Origin: Curtobacterium sp. PhB115
Lineage (GTDB): Bacteria; Actinomycetota; Actinomycetes; Actinomycetales; Microbacteriaceae
DNA: 64,000 nucleotides
Assembly: GCF_003752025.1 (NCBI RefSeq)
Contig: NZ_RJKR01000007.1
Location: 1 to 64,000, forward strand
Direction of reading: 5' to 3'
Part shown: positions 24,214 to 31,935 of the stretch, in pieces
How the letters are laid out: each line of letters begins with the position of its first letter
Position numbering within the stretch: position 1 is the first letter of the stretch
Notes under the pieces: generated by a model
Databases searched by the model: none
What the model saw: the letters and a program-made list of their open reading frames with translations, nothing else
Told to the model about the DNA's origin: nothing
Position numbers and translations under genes: made by a program

Positions 24214-25839
24214 TTGGCAGACGATCTGGACTGGAACGCGATCATCGCGCCCGGCAGCGACGCCGAACGGCGGAACACCCCTTCCGACCGTACGGCGGGT
24301 ACCGGTGACCGCGACGACGCCGTCCGTTCGACCCCGCAGCCCGACCGCCCGATGTCCCGCCGCGAGGCGCGAGCACTCGAGGCGGAGCGCGCACGTCGCG
24401 ACGCCGAGGCTGCTCCGGTGGCCGAACCCGCTGTCCGTGAGTCCGAGCCCGTCGAGCCGGCGGTGCAGCGCCCGTCCCTCGAGCGCCCCGTCTCACCCGC
24501 GGACGCCCCGGTCGCGCGCCGACCCGAAGAACTGCACCCCGAGGTCGCCGCTCTGCTGACGGGCGAGATCCCTCGAGACGCCCCGTCAACCGGCGGGCCC
24601 GGCGCGAACGGCCCCGACGGGACCGACGGAACCGACGGCGCGGGCGCGACCGACGGCGCGGGCGCGACCGGCGGCGCGGGCGCGACCGGCGGCGGTGGAG
24701 CCGGGGGACGTGGCGGACGCGGGGGACGCGGCGGACGTGGTGGAGCCTCCAGGCCGCCGCGCGGACCGAAGCCGAAGCGTCGACGCGGACCGCTCATCGC
24801 CGGCATCGTGATCGTCGCCGTCGTGCTCGCGGGCGGAGTCGGCGCGTACGCGTTCGCCGCCCCGAAGATCCAGCAGGTCATCTCGGCGATCGGCGGCTCG
24901 AAGGAGCCGGACGACTACAGCGGGACCGGCACGAGCAAGGTCACCATCACGATCAAGCAGGGCGACATCGGCGAGAACGTCGCCGCGACCCTGCAGCGCA
25001 GCGGTGTCGTCAAGGACTCGAAGGTCTTCTACAAGCTCCTGCTGGCGTCCCCGGACGTCCAGTTCCAGCCTGGTTCGTACGCGCTCAAGAAGCAGATGAG
25101 CTCGAAGTCGGCGCTGGCGGCGCTGCAGGACGACAAGAACCGCGTGCAAGCGTCGATCGTCATCCCCGAGGGCACCGCGCTGGCCGACATCGAGGCCGGC
25201 ATGGTCTCGAAGGCCGGGCTGACCAAGACCGAGGTCGCGAACGCCGCGAAGGACGTCTCCGCCTACGGCCTGCCGTCCGGCGTCACCACGCTCGAGGGCT
25301 GGCTGTTCCCGGCCACGTACCCGATCAACCCGGGTTGGACGGCGAAGCAGTACTTCCAGTCGATGGTCGACACGATGCAGGAACACCTGGCGGCCGCCGG
25401 CGTCAAGGAGGCCGACCAGGAGCACGTCATCGTGTTCGCGTCGCTCGTGCAGAAGGAAGCCGGCCTCGCAGCCGACTACCCGAAGGTCGCGCGGGTGTTC
25501 CAGAACCGCATCGACCAGGGCATGCGCCTGCAGTCGGACGCCACCGTCGCGTACGGCACGGGGAACACGCACACCGTGACGACCACCGATGCCGAGCGGG
25601 CCGACGCGTCGAACGAGTACAACACCTACGTGCACGACGGCCTGCCGCCGGCACCGATCTCGAACCCCGGGGACATCGCCATCAAGGCCGTCACCAACCC
25701 GGCGGCCGGCAAGTGGCTGTACTTCGTGACCGTCGACCTGGAGACCGGCGAGACGGTGTTCTCGGACACCTACGACCAGCACCTCGTCGCGGTGAAGCAG
25801 TTCCAGGCGTGGCTCCGCGCGCACCCCGACTACCAGTAG
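24214..25839 (+). CDS. mltG: Endolytic murein transglycosylase MltG
   Basis: Membrane-anchored enzyme that cuts nascent peptidoglycan glycan strands. A disordered cytoplasmic N-terminus (about 1-180) ends in a Gly/Ala/Thr/Arg repeat tract (GAGATDGAGATGG, then GRGGRGGRGG). One membrane helix (PLIAGIVIVAVVLAGGVGAYAF) and the extracytoplasmic YceG domain follow, with VIVFASLVQKEAG carrying the catalytic Glu, and DATVAYGTG and LPPAPISNPG near the end. The start is uncertain: TTG 24214 (MADDLDWNAI) has GAGGA 3 nt upstream, whereas GTG 24175 has no ribosome site. The enzyme precedes aroC, the usual actinobacterial order. Confidence 0.92.
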   Translation: MADDLDWNAIIAPGSDAERRNTPSDRTAGTGDRDDAVRSTPQPDRPMSRREARALEAERARRDAEAAPVAEPAVRESEPVEPAVQRPSLERPVSPADAPVARRPEELHPEVAALLTGEIPRDAPSTGGPGANGPDGTDGTDGAGATDGAGATGGAGATGGGGAGGRGGRGGRGGRGGASRPPRGPKPKRRRGPLIAGIVIVAVVLAGGVGAYAFAAPKIQQVISAIGGSKEPDDYSGTGTSKVTITIKQGDIGENVAATLQRSGVVKDSKVFYKLLLASPDVQFQPGSYALKKQMSSKSALAALQDDKNRVQASIVIPEGTALADIEAGMVSKAGLTKTEVANAAKDVSAYGLPSGVTTLEGWLFPATYPINPGWTAKQYFQSMVDTMQEHLAAAGVKEADQEHVIVFASLVQKEAGLAADYPKVARVFQNRIDQGMRLQSDATVAYGTGNTHTVTTTDAERADASNEYNTYVHDGLPPAPISNPGDIAIKAVTNPAAGKWLYFVTVDLETGETVFSDTYDQHLVAVKQFQAWLRAHPDYQ

Positions 25840-25881
25840 GGCGCGACGACTCGGAGCGGAACGCTGTGGGAGGATTGCTCC

Positions 25882-27102
25882 ATGCTTCGTTGGTTGACTG
25901 CTGGTGAGTCCCACGGACCCGAACTGATCGCGATGCTCGAGGGCCTGCCCGCGGGTGTCCCGGTGTCGTTCGAGTCCATCCGTACCGATCTCGCGCGCCG
26001 CAAGCTCGGCTACGGTCGCGGCTCGCGGATGAAGTTCGAGCAGGACGAGCTGCACGTGTCCGGCGGTGTCCGGCACGGGTACTCGCTCGGCAGCCCGATC
26101 GCGATCCGGATCGGCAACACCGAATGGCCGAAGTGGGTCGAGGTGATGAACCCGGAGCCGGTCGAGTCCACCGAGATGTCCCGTGGTCGCAGTGCGCCCC
26201 TCACCCGGCCGCGTCCCGGCCACGCCGACCTGGTCGGCATGCAGAAGTACGGCTTCGACGAGGCCCGGCCGATCCTCGAGCGTGCGAGCGCCCGCGAGAC
26301 CGCGGCCCGTGTCGCCCTCGGCGCCGTCGCGAAGTCCTTCCTGGCCGAGCTCGGCATCCGCTCCGTCGCCCACACCCTGCAGGTCGGCACCGTCCGCGTA
26401 CCGGACGGCACCGCACTGCCGCTGCCCGACGACGTGGACCGTCTCGACGAGGACCAGCTGCGCTGCTTCGACGCCGAGACGTCGGCCCGAATGGTCACCG
26501 AGGTCGAGGCCGCGAAGAAGGACGGGGACACGCTCGGCGGTGTCGTCGAGGTCCTGTTCTACGGGGTCCCGCCGGGGCTCGGATCGCACGTGCAGTGGGA
26601 CCGTCGGCTCGACGCCCGCCTCGCCGCGGCGATCATGGGGATCCAGGCGATCAAGGGCGTCGAGGTCGGTGACGGCTTCGCGACCGCCGGCCGCCGCGGA
26701 TCCGCCGCCCACGACGAGCTGTACCGCGAGGACGGCGAGATCTACCGCACGAGCGACCGTGCCGGCGGCACCGAGGGTGGCATGTCCACCGGGACGGTGC
26801 TGCGGGTCCGCGCAGGCATGAAGCCGATCGCGACCGTGCCGCACGCGCTGCACACCATCGACGTCGTCTCCGGTGAGGACGCCTCGGCGCACCACCAGCG
26901 TTCGGACGTCTGCGCAGTGCCGGCTGCGGGTGTCGTGGCCGAGGCCATGGTCGCCCTGGTCCTCGCCGACGCCGTGCTCGAGAAGTTCGGCGGCGACAAC
27001 GTCGTCGAGACGAAGCGCAACCTCGACGCCTACCTCGCAGCGATCCCGGAGACCCTACGGACCCGTCGGACGGAGCCCGCGGCACCGGCCGACGCCCAGT
27101 GA
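25882..27102 (+). CDS. aroC: Chorismate synthase
   Basis: Last shikimate-pathway enzyme, converting EPSP to chorismate with reduced FMN. The 406-residue length fits the actinobacterial type. Family signatures are [18 protein letters not shown] at the N-terminus, [21 protein letters not shown] near residue 104, [12 protein letters not shown] near residue 136 and [18 protein letters not shown] near residue 299. ATG 25882 has GGGAGG 10 nt upstream. The stop overlaps aroK by GTGA. Confidence 0.98.
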   Translation: MLRWLTAGESHGPELIAMLEGLPAGVPVSFESIRTDLARRKLGYGRGSRMKFEQDELHVSGGVRHGYSLGSPIAIRIGNTEWPKWVEVMNPEPVESTEMSRGRSAPLTRPRPGHADLVGMQKYGFDEARPILERASARETAARVALGAVAKSFLAELGIRSVAHTLQVGTVRVPDGTALPLPDDVDRLDEDQLRCFDAETSARMVTEVEAAKKDGDTLGGVVEVLFYGVPPGLGSHVQWDRRLDARLAAAIMGIQAIKGVEVGDGFATAGRRGSAAHDELYREDGEIYRTSDRAGGTEGGMSTGTVLRVRAGMKPIATVPHALHTIDVVSGEDASAHHQRSDVCAVPAAGVVAEAMVALVLADAVLEKFGGDNVVETKRNLDAYLAAIPETLRTRRTEPAAPADAQ

Positions 27103-27791
27103 GCACGGCCGGCGGCGCCGCGGCCGGCGGCGGGGACACGGCCGGCGGCGGGGACGCGCCCGCGCCCGTCGTCGTCATCGGCCCGATGGGCGCCGGCAAG
27201 TCGAGCGTGGGCAAGCGCGTCGCGAAGGCGCTCGGCGTGCCGTTCACCGACACCGACCGTGTGATCGTCCGCGAACACGGACCCATCCCCGGGATCTTCG
27301 CCGACCGCGGGGAACCTGCGTTCCGCGCCCTCGAGGCCGAGGCGGTCCGGACGGCCCTGGCCACCGGCGGCGTCATCGCCGTCGGCGGGGGAGCGGTCAC
27401 CCACGCCGCGACCCGCGATGCCCTCGCCGGCGCTCGCATCGTCCTGCTCACCGTCTCGCCGGAAGCGGTGGCGGAGCGCATCGCCGGGTCCGACCGGCCG
27501 CTCCTGGCGAGCGGGGGCATCGACGCCTGGCAGACGATCATGGACGAGCGTGCGGCCACCTACGCGGAGCTCGCCCACGTGGTCGTGGACACCTCACGCC
27601 GACCGATGTCCCGCGTCGTCGACGAGGTCGTGGCCTGGCTGACGAGCGACAGCAGCGCCACCGACACCGGCGTCACCAGCACCGGCGGCACCGACACCCG
27701 CGCCATCAGCACCGGCGACAACGACACCGTCGCCACCAACCCCAGCGCCCCCAGCAGCACCAGTGACACCAGCACCGAAGGAGCACCGTGA
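27099..27791 (+). CDS. aroK: Shikimate kinase with a long low-complexity tail
   Basis: Phosphorylates shikimate with ATP. The core (about residues 20-180) has Walker [15 protein letters not shown] with the shikimate Asp, FRALEAEAV and [12 protein letters not shown], and the lid-region Arg pair near residue 125. It is 230 residues, against about 170 usual. A glycine-rich start ([15 protein letters not shown]) and a ~43-residue Thr/Ser/Asp tail ([18 protein letters not shown]) account for the excess. The tail DNA is made of imperfect ACCGGC/ACCGAC repeats. GTG 27099 overlaps aroC, and aroB overlaps the stop by GTGA. Confidence 0.94.
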   Translation: MSTAGGAAAGGGDTAGGGDAPAPVVVIGPMGAGKSSVGKRVAKALGVPFTDTDRVIVREHGPIPGIFADRGEPAFRALEAEAVRTALATGGVIAVGGGAVTHAATRDALAGARIVLLTVSPEAVAERIAGSDRPLLASGGIDAWQTIMDERAATYAELAHVVVDTSRRPMSRVVDEVVAWLTSDSSATDTGVTSTGGTDTRAISTGDNDTVATNPSAPSSTSDTSTEGAP

Positions 27792-28885
27792 CCGAGTCGA
27801 TCCTGCCCGCCGGCACCACCGAGATCCGCGTGGGCGGCGACGACGGCTACGTGGTCGCCGTCGGATCCGGTCTGCTCGACTCGCTCCCCGCGGTCCTCGG
27901 CCCGCGCGTCGCCAAGGTCCTCATCGTGCACGCCCCGACGCTCGGTGCGCGGGCGAACGACCTCCGTGCGCTCCTGGCCGACGCCGGACTCGAGGCCCTC
28001 ATCGCCGAGGTCCCCGACGCCGAGGGTGCCAAGCGCGTCGAGGTCGCCGCGTTCTGCTGGCAGATCATGGGGCAGTCGGACTTCACCCGCACCGATGCCG
28101 TCATCGGTCTCGGCGGCGGCGCCGTGACCGACCTCGCCGGCTTCGTCGCCGCCACCTGGCTGCGCGGGGTGCCGTACGTGGCGGTCCCGACGAGCGTGCT
28201 CGGCATGGTCGACGCGAGCGTCGGCGGCAAGACCGGGATCAACACGAACGAGGGCAAGAACCTCGTCGGCGCCTTCTTCGCTCCCCGCGCGGTCATCGCG
28301 GACCTCGACCTCGTCCGCACGCTGCCACGGAACGAGATCCTGACCGGCTTCGCCGAGATCGTGAAGGCCGGGTTCATCGCCGTGCCCGAGATCCTGGACA
28401 TCATCGAGGCGGACGTCGCCCGGGTGACCGACCCGACGACGCCGGAGTTCCGTCGCGTCGTCGAACTCGCGATCGCCCTGAAGGCCGAGGTGGTCTCCGA
28501 CGACTTCACCGAGCAGGGCCGCCGCGAGATCCTGAACTACGGCCACACCCTCGGCCACGCCATCGAGCACGCCGAGCGCTACCAGTGGCGGCACGGTGCC
28601 GCGGTGTCGGTCGGCATGGTCTTCGCCGCCGAGCTCGCGCGTCTCACCGGGCACCTGGACGACGCGACGGTGGACCGGCACCGGGCGATCCTCGACTCGC
28701 TCGACCTGCCGACGACCTACGGGCTGGGGCGCTGGCAGGGCCTCCTCGCCGCGATGCGCCGGGACAAGAAGGCCCGTGCCGGCATGCTCCGGTTCATCAT
28801 CCTGGACGGCGTCGGCAAGCCGACGATCCTCGAGGGCCCCGAGGACCACCTGCTCTTCACCGCCTACCAGGAAGTCGGCGTCTAG
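27788..28885 (+). CDS. aroB: 3-dehydroquinate synthase
   Basis: Converts DAHP to 3-dehydroquinate using NAD and a divalent metal. The 365-residue protein shows the NAD-binding VIGLGGGAVTDLAGFVA near residue 110, VPTSVLGMVDASVGGKTGIN near residue 135, and metal ligands in EIVKAGF and LNYGHTLGHAIEH near residue 250. GTG 27788 overlaps aroK. aroQ, often next in related genomes, is absent: a GCAGC-rich 50-bp stretch and then the convergent monooxygenase gene follow. Confidence 0.97.
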   Translation: MTESILPAGTTEIRVGGDDGYVVAVGSGLLDSLPAVLGPRVAKVLIVHAPTLGARANDLRALLADAGLEALIAEVPDAEGAKRVEVAAFCWQIMGQSDFTRTDAVIGLGGGAVTDLAGFVAATWLRGVPYVAVPTSVLGMVDASVGGKTGINTNEGKNLVGAFFAPRAVIADLDLVRTLPRNEILTGFAEIVKAGFIAVPEILDIIEADVARVTDPTTPEFRRVVELAIALKAEVVSDDFTEQGRREILNYGHTLGHAIEHAERYQWRHGAAVSVGMVFAAELARLTGHLDDATVDRHRAILDSLDLPTTYGLGRWQGLLAAMRRDKKARAGMLRFIILDGVGKPTILEGPEDHLLFTAYQEVGV

Positions 28886-28939
28886 CCGAAGCGCGGCGTC
28901 GCAGCGCAGCGCAGCGCAGCAGCGCAGTGGCGCCGCGCC

Positions 28940-30253
28940 TCAGTACTTCGCGACCCCCAGGTGGTCGCGCAGGTGCTCGCCGGTGTACTCGGTCCGGTGC
29001 AGTCCGCGGCGCTGCAACTCCGGCACCACGAGCTGCGTGAAGTCCTCGACCCCGGTCGGGAAGTGCGTCGGCACCGCCAGGAACCCGTCGCACGCTCCGC
29101 CCTCGACCCACTCCTGCATGGTGTCGGCGATGGTCGACGGCGAGCCGATCATCTTCCGGTAGCTGCCCTCGGCGAAGTACCGGGCGGTCTCGATCACCGA
29201 GAGTCCCTGCTGGCGGGAGACCGCCATGATCGCTTCCCGGTGTGACTTGCCGGCGTTCGACTCCGGCAGGTCGGGGACGGGCGCGTCGAGGTCGAACTGG
29301 GTGAAGTCCACGCCGCCTGCCAGCGGCTTGAGGTTGCTCAGGGCGAGGTCGTCGGGGATGAGCGCCATCATCCCGTCGGCGAGGTCTTGGGCGTCCTGGT
29401 CGGTCGCGCCGACGATCGGGGTCATCCCCACCAGGACCTTGACGTGCTCCGGGTCGCGTCCGAAGCGTTCGGCGCGTGCCCGGATGTCGTCGCGGAAGGC
29501 GCGGCTCTCCACCGGGTCTGACTGCAACGTGAACACGACGTCAGCGGTCCGGGCGGCCAGTTCGCGACCCGGTTCGGACGCCCCCGCCTGGAACACGACG
29601 GGTCGACCCTGTGGGCTCCGCCCGGTGGTGAGCGGCCCGCGGACGGTGAAGTGCTCACCGCGGTGCTGCAGGAAGTGCATCTTGTCGAGGTCGAAGTAGG
29701 TGCCGGACTCCTTGTCGCGCACGATGGCGTCGTGCTCCCACGAGTCCCAGAGGCCCGTGACGACGTCGACGAACTCTCCGGCCCGTTCATAGCGGGCGGC
29801 GTGTTGCACGTGGGCGTCGAGTCCGAAGTTCTGCGCCTCGTCCTCGTTGAACGACGTCACCAGGTTCCAGCCCGCGCGGCCGTTGCTGATGTGGTCGAGC
29901 GTGGAGAACCGTCGCGCCGTGTTGTACGGGTCGTTGTAGGTCGTGGTCGAGGTGGCGGCCAGCCCCAGGCGCGAGGTCCGCATCGCCAACGCGGGCAGCA
30001 GCATGGTCGGGTCGAAGTGGATGGACCGCGGGTTCGCGGCCCCGTGGGTGTCGCCGGCGAGTATGTCGTTGCTCCGCCGGACGGCGGCCTGGTCCTCGAA
30101 GAACAGGGCGTCGAGCTTCGCGGCTTCGGCGAGCTCGGCGGCTCGCACGTAGTGCTCGATGCCGAGGTCGAGTTCGGGCACGGCGTCCGGCAGGCGCCAG
30201 GCACCGAGGTGGTACCCGGGGAACAGGAACAGGGCGAGGTGGATCGTGGTCAT
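28940..30253 (-). CDS. LLM-class flavin monooxygenase (NtaA/SnaA/DszA type)
   Basis: Two-component FMNH2-dependent monooxygenase of 437 residues, the usual length for this TIM-barrel subfamily. Marks are the N-terminal FLFPGYHLGAWRLPDA, LFFEDQAAVR near 55, SRLGLAATSTTTYNDPYNTAR near 95, RAGWNLVTSF near 126 and the phosphate-binding GRPVVFQAGASEPGRELAA near 220. Known relatives act on nitrilotriacetate, EDTA, dibenzothiophene sulfone or pristinamycin; the substrate here is unknown and no flavin reductase is adjacent. ATG 30253 has AGAGGA upstream, favouring it over longer readings. Its promoter may be the distant TAGCGT box at 30620-30625, which would leave a long leader. Confidence 0.9.
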   Translation of the reverse strand: MTTIHLALFLFPGYHLGAWRLPDAVPELDLGIEHYVRAAELAEAAKLDALFFEDQAAVRRSNDILAGDTHGAANPRSIHFDPTMLLPALAMRTSRLGLAATSTTTYNDPYNTARRFSTLDHISNGRAGWNLVTSFNEDEAQNFGLDAHVQHAARYERAGEFVDVVTGLWDSWEHDAIVRDKESGTYFDLDKMHFLQHRGEHFTVRGPLTTGRSPQGRPVVFQAGASEPGRELAARTADVVFTLQSDPVESRAFRDDIRARAERFGRDPEHVKVLVGMTPIVGATDQDAQDLADGMMALIPDDLALSNLKPLAGGVDFTQFDLDAPVPDLPESNAGKSHREAIMAVSRQQGLSVIETARYFAEGSYRKMIGSPSTIADTMQEWVEGGACDGFLAVPTHFPTGVEDFTQLVVPELQRRGLHRTEYTGEHLRDHLGVAKY

Positions 30254-30449
30254 GAGGGGTCCTCTCGACAGGGGACGGCGGAACGGCTGGGTGGGTGCCT
30301 CCGGCAGACGGCCTGGAGGCACGGGGCCGGGTCTGCGCACCGGCTCGCGTCGACGAGACGGGCGGCGTTCCACGGCACGGGGACGGGTCACGACGACGAC
30401 GCGCGACGAGCGGACGGCGTGCGTGCGGCGCCGAACGGGCACCGCCGCG

Positions 30450-30506
30450 GACGTCAGTGCAGCGGACGTCGGTGCCCGCTGACGTCAGTGTGTGCGAACG
30501 TCAGTG
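30450..30506. repeat. Four phased ACGTC[A/G]GTG direct repeats
   Basis: The 443-bp gap between the divergent monooxygenase and deaminase genes holds four direct copies of RACGTCRGTG beginning at 30450, 30465, 30481 and 30497, a 15-16 bp period. They would lie in the 5' leader of the monooxygenase mRNA if that starts near 30613. No protein-coding reason for the period is seen. Confidence 0.6.
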
Positions 30507-30569
30507 TCCGTGTGCGATCGCGCCGCGGGGCCAGCGTCGGGGCGTGTACGCGGAGTCGTGTGCCGTCAT
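30501..30569 (-). CDS. Possible 22-residue leader peptide
   Basis: A short reading frame on the minus strand runs from ATG 30569 and encodes MTAHDSAYTPRRWPRGAIAH plus GH. GGAAGGGG lies about 6 nt upstream, a better ribosome site than most genes here have. It would be inside the leader of the monooxygenase transcript. I know no matching family, and the short length makes chance likely. Confidence 0.25.
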   Translation of the reverse strand: MTAHDSAYTPRRWPRGAIAHGH

Positions 30570-30619
30570 CGCCGCCCCTTCCGTTCCCGGTGCCCCGACC
30601 GCTGCCGAGGCTGTTCCCG

Positions 30620-30625
30620 ACGCTA
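30620..30625 (-). promoter_or_regulatory. -10 box TAGCGT on the minus strand
   Basis: The minus strand reads TAGCGT here, identical to the box at 30684-30689 on the plus strand. Its centre is 32 bp from the centre of the palindrome at 30636-30673. It would serve the monooxygenase gene. Confidence 0.5.
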
Positions 30626-30635
30626 CGGGCGAGGT

Positions 30636-30673
30636 GTTTCCGTGGCGTTTCGACCGGGAAACACCGCGGAAAC
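30636..30673. promoter_or_regulatory. Four-pentamer palindromic operator (11-bp phased)
   Basis: The site reads GTTTC-N6-GTTTC-N6-GAAAC-N6-GAAAC: pentamers start at 30636, 30647, 30658 and 30669, each one helical turn apart. The two 16-bp arms match at 14 of 16 positions. It lies exactly midway between divergent TAGCGT boxes and takes the place of both -35 elements. The pentamer spacing resembles the GlnR-type nitrogen box of actinobacteria (gTnAc-n6-GaAAc, as I recall it), so nitrogen-responsive activation is an inference. Confidence 0.7.
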
Positions 30674-30683
30674 GATGCGGGGT

Positions 30684-30689
30684 TAGCGT
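30684..30689 (+). promoter_or_regulatory. -10 box TAGCGT, probable leaderless promoter of the deaminase
   Basis: TAGCGT ends 7 nt before ATG 30697; the operator covers the -35 region. Confidence 0.6.
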
Positions 30690-30696
30690 CACCGCC

Positions 30697-31311
30697 ATGT
30701 CCAGCGCAGCCCTCGCCCCGTTCCCGACCGAGCTCCGGGTCGGCGTGCCCGACTGGCTCCGCGACGCGCACGCAGCGGTGCCGGAGCGGCTCCCGACCCG
30801 TGCCGAGCGGTTCGCCCTCGTGAACGCACTGGCCGCCCGGAACATCGAGGAGGGGACCGGTGGCCCGTTCGCCGCGGCCGTCGTCGACGAGGAGACCGGC
30901 GACGTGCTGTCGATCGGGGTGAACCTGGTGCTGCACTCGAACGTCTCGTCGATGCACGCCGAGGTCGTCACCCTCGGGCTCGCCCACAGCCGGACCGGGT
31001 CGTGGAACCTTGGCCGCGACGTCGGTCACCGCCGCGTGCTCGTCGTCAACGCGCAGCCGTGCGTGATGTGCCTCGGGGCGCTCCTCTGGTCGGGTGTCTC
31101 CGCGCTCGAGTTCGCGGCCGACGGGTCGACCGTCGAGCGCATCACGGGGTTCGACGAGGGGCCGGTGCCCGCGGACTGGCGTGCCCAGCTCGTCGAGCGG
31201 GGGATCGACGTGCACCAGGAGGGGGATACCGGCGAGGAGGTCGCACTCGAGCGCTACCGCGACCTCGTCGAGTCCGGCACCACCGCGCGCTACAACGGCA
31301 GCGGCGCCTGA
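30697..31311 (+). CDS. Nucleoside/guanine deaminase (CDA superfamily)
   Basis: Zinc-dependent deaminase of 204 residues. The zinc/proton-shuttle motif is MHAEVV near residue 88, and the second zinc motif is PCVMCLGALLWSG near residue 113. The segment GGPFAAAVVDEETGDVL is typical of guanine/tRNA-adenosine-like deaminases. Free-base guanine or a related purine is the likelier substrate because the true tadA normally lies elsewhere; this is inference. ATG 30697 is fixed by the -10 box, while the upstream frame runs through the operator and is not coding. Release of ammonia would fit the nitrogen-box-like operator. Confidence 0.85.
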   Translation: MSSAALAPFPTELRVGVPDWLRDAHAAVPERLPTRAERFALVNALAARNIEEGTGGPFAAAVVDEETGDVLSIGVNLVLHSNVSSMHAEVVTLGLAHSRTGSWNLGRDVGHRRVLVVNAQPCVMCLGALLWSGVSALEFAADGSTVERITGFDEGPVPADWRAQLVERGIDVHQEGDTGEEVALERYRDLVESGTTARYNGSGA

Positions 31312-31321
31312 CAGCTGCGCG

Positions 31322-31501
31322 TCAGCGGAGCACGCGCCGTGTCCGCCGCCACCACCACTTGATCCGCAGGGACACGGTGAGCACGCCGGTCCGCCGCCAC
31401 TCACGGAATTCGGGAACGGTGGCACCGTTGTCCCAGGCGAAGAGCACGTCGTCGTCCTCATCGACGTCCGGCGCGTCCGGGAGGGGTCGCAAGATCGACA
31501 T
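31322..31501 (-). CDS. Small hypothetical protein
   Basis: Reading frame of 59 residues: an acidic N-terminal half (PDAPDVDEDDDVLFAWDNG) and a basic, Trp-rich C-terminus (KWWWRRTRRVLR). AGGAAGAGGA lies about 10 nt before ATG 31501. It overlaps the upstream small frame by 44 nt. I recognise no family; it may be a real small gene or chance. Confidence 0.45.
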   Translation of the reverse strand: MSILRPLPDAPDVDEDDDVLFAWDNGATVPEFREWRRTGVLTVSLRIKWWWRRTRRVLR

Positions 31502-31802
31502 CAGGGGGGTCCTCTTCCTGTGGGTGAGCGTGATCGGGTGCGATGCGTCTCCGGAGCGCACGGGTGGCGAGCCGTCGGTCGGCCTTCGACCACCACCGTA
31601 CGGTCTCGAGGTCACGAAGCACAGTTGTTGAAATGTCGTATGCAACGCTGCTCGTACGCTGCGTGACCGACCAGGTGAACCGCCGCCAGGCGTGGTCTCG
31701 GTCGGTCGTCCGTCGGCTCTGGAACGCCCCGAACCAGCTGACGATCGCGGCCACGATCGCCGCGCCTGCGGCGATGAACGCCGCGACCAGTGCTGTCTCC
31801 AT
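31458..31802 (-). CDS. Small membrane-anchored hypothetical protein
   Basis: Reading frame of 114 residues with one N-terminal helix (METALVAAFIAAGAAIVAAI), then QSRRTTDRDHAWRRFTWSV and a variable charged tail. Similar short proteins (helix plus a basic D-HAWRRFTW-like stretch) occur as hypotheticals in actinobacteria (recollection). CAGGCT ends 6 nt before ATG 31802, a weak match to the leaderless -10 pattern. It is convergent with the deaminase and divergent from the ABC1 kinase gene. Confidence 0.5.
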   Translation of the reverse strand: METALVAAFIAAGAAIVAAIVSWFGAFQSRRTTDRDHAWRRFTWSVTQRTSSVAYDISTTVLRDLETVRWWSKADRRLATRALRRRIAPDHAHPQEEDPPDVDLATPPGRAGRR

Positions 31803-31935
31803 GGGGCCAGCCTGCGGCAGTGGACGCGACCGGGCGCCCGCGGTCGGCCGAACTGTGGAGGCCGCCCCGCTCCTCCCGGCCTGTGCGGGACAGAGCGCAC
31901 CGAAGGTGAGCAGGCAAGGGGAGCAGACTGACGAC

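Noticed and set aside
30450..30506. CRISPR array
   Set aside because: Units are only 10 bp with 5-6 bp spacers and no cas gene is near; the pattern fits regulatory direct repeats.
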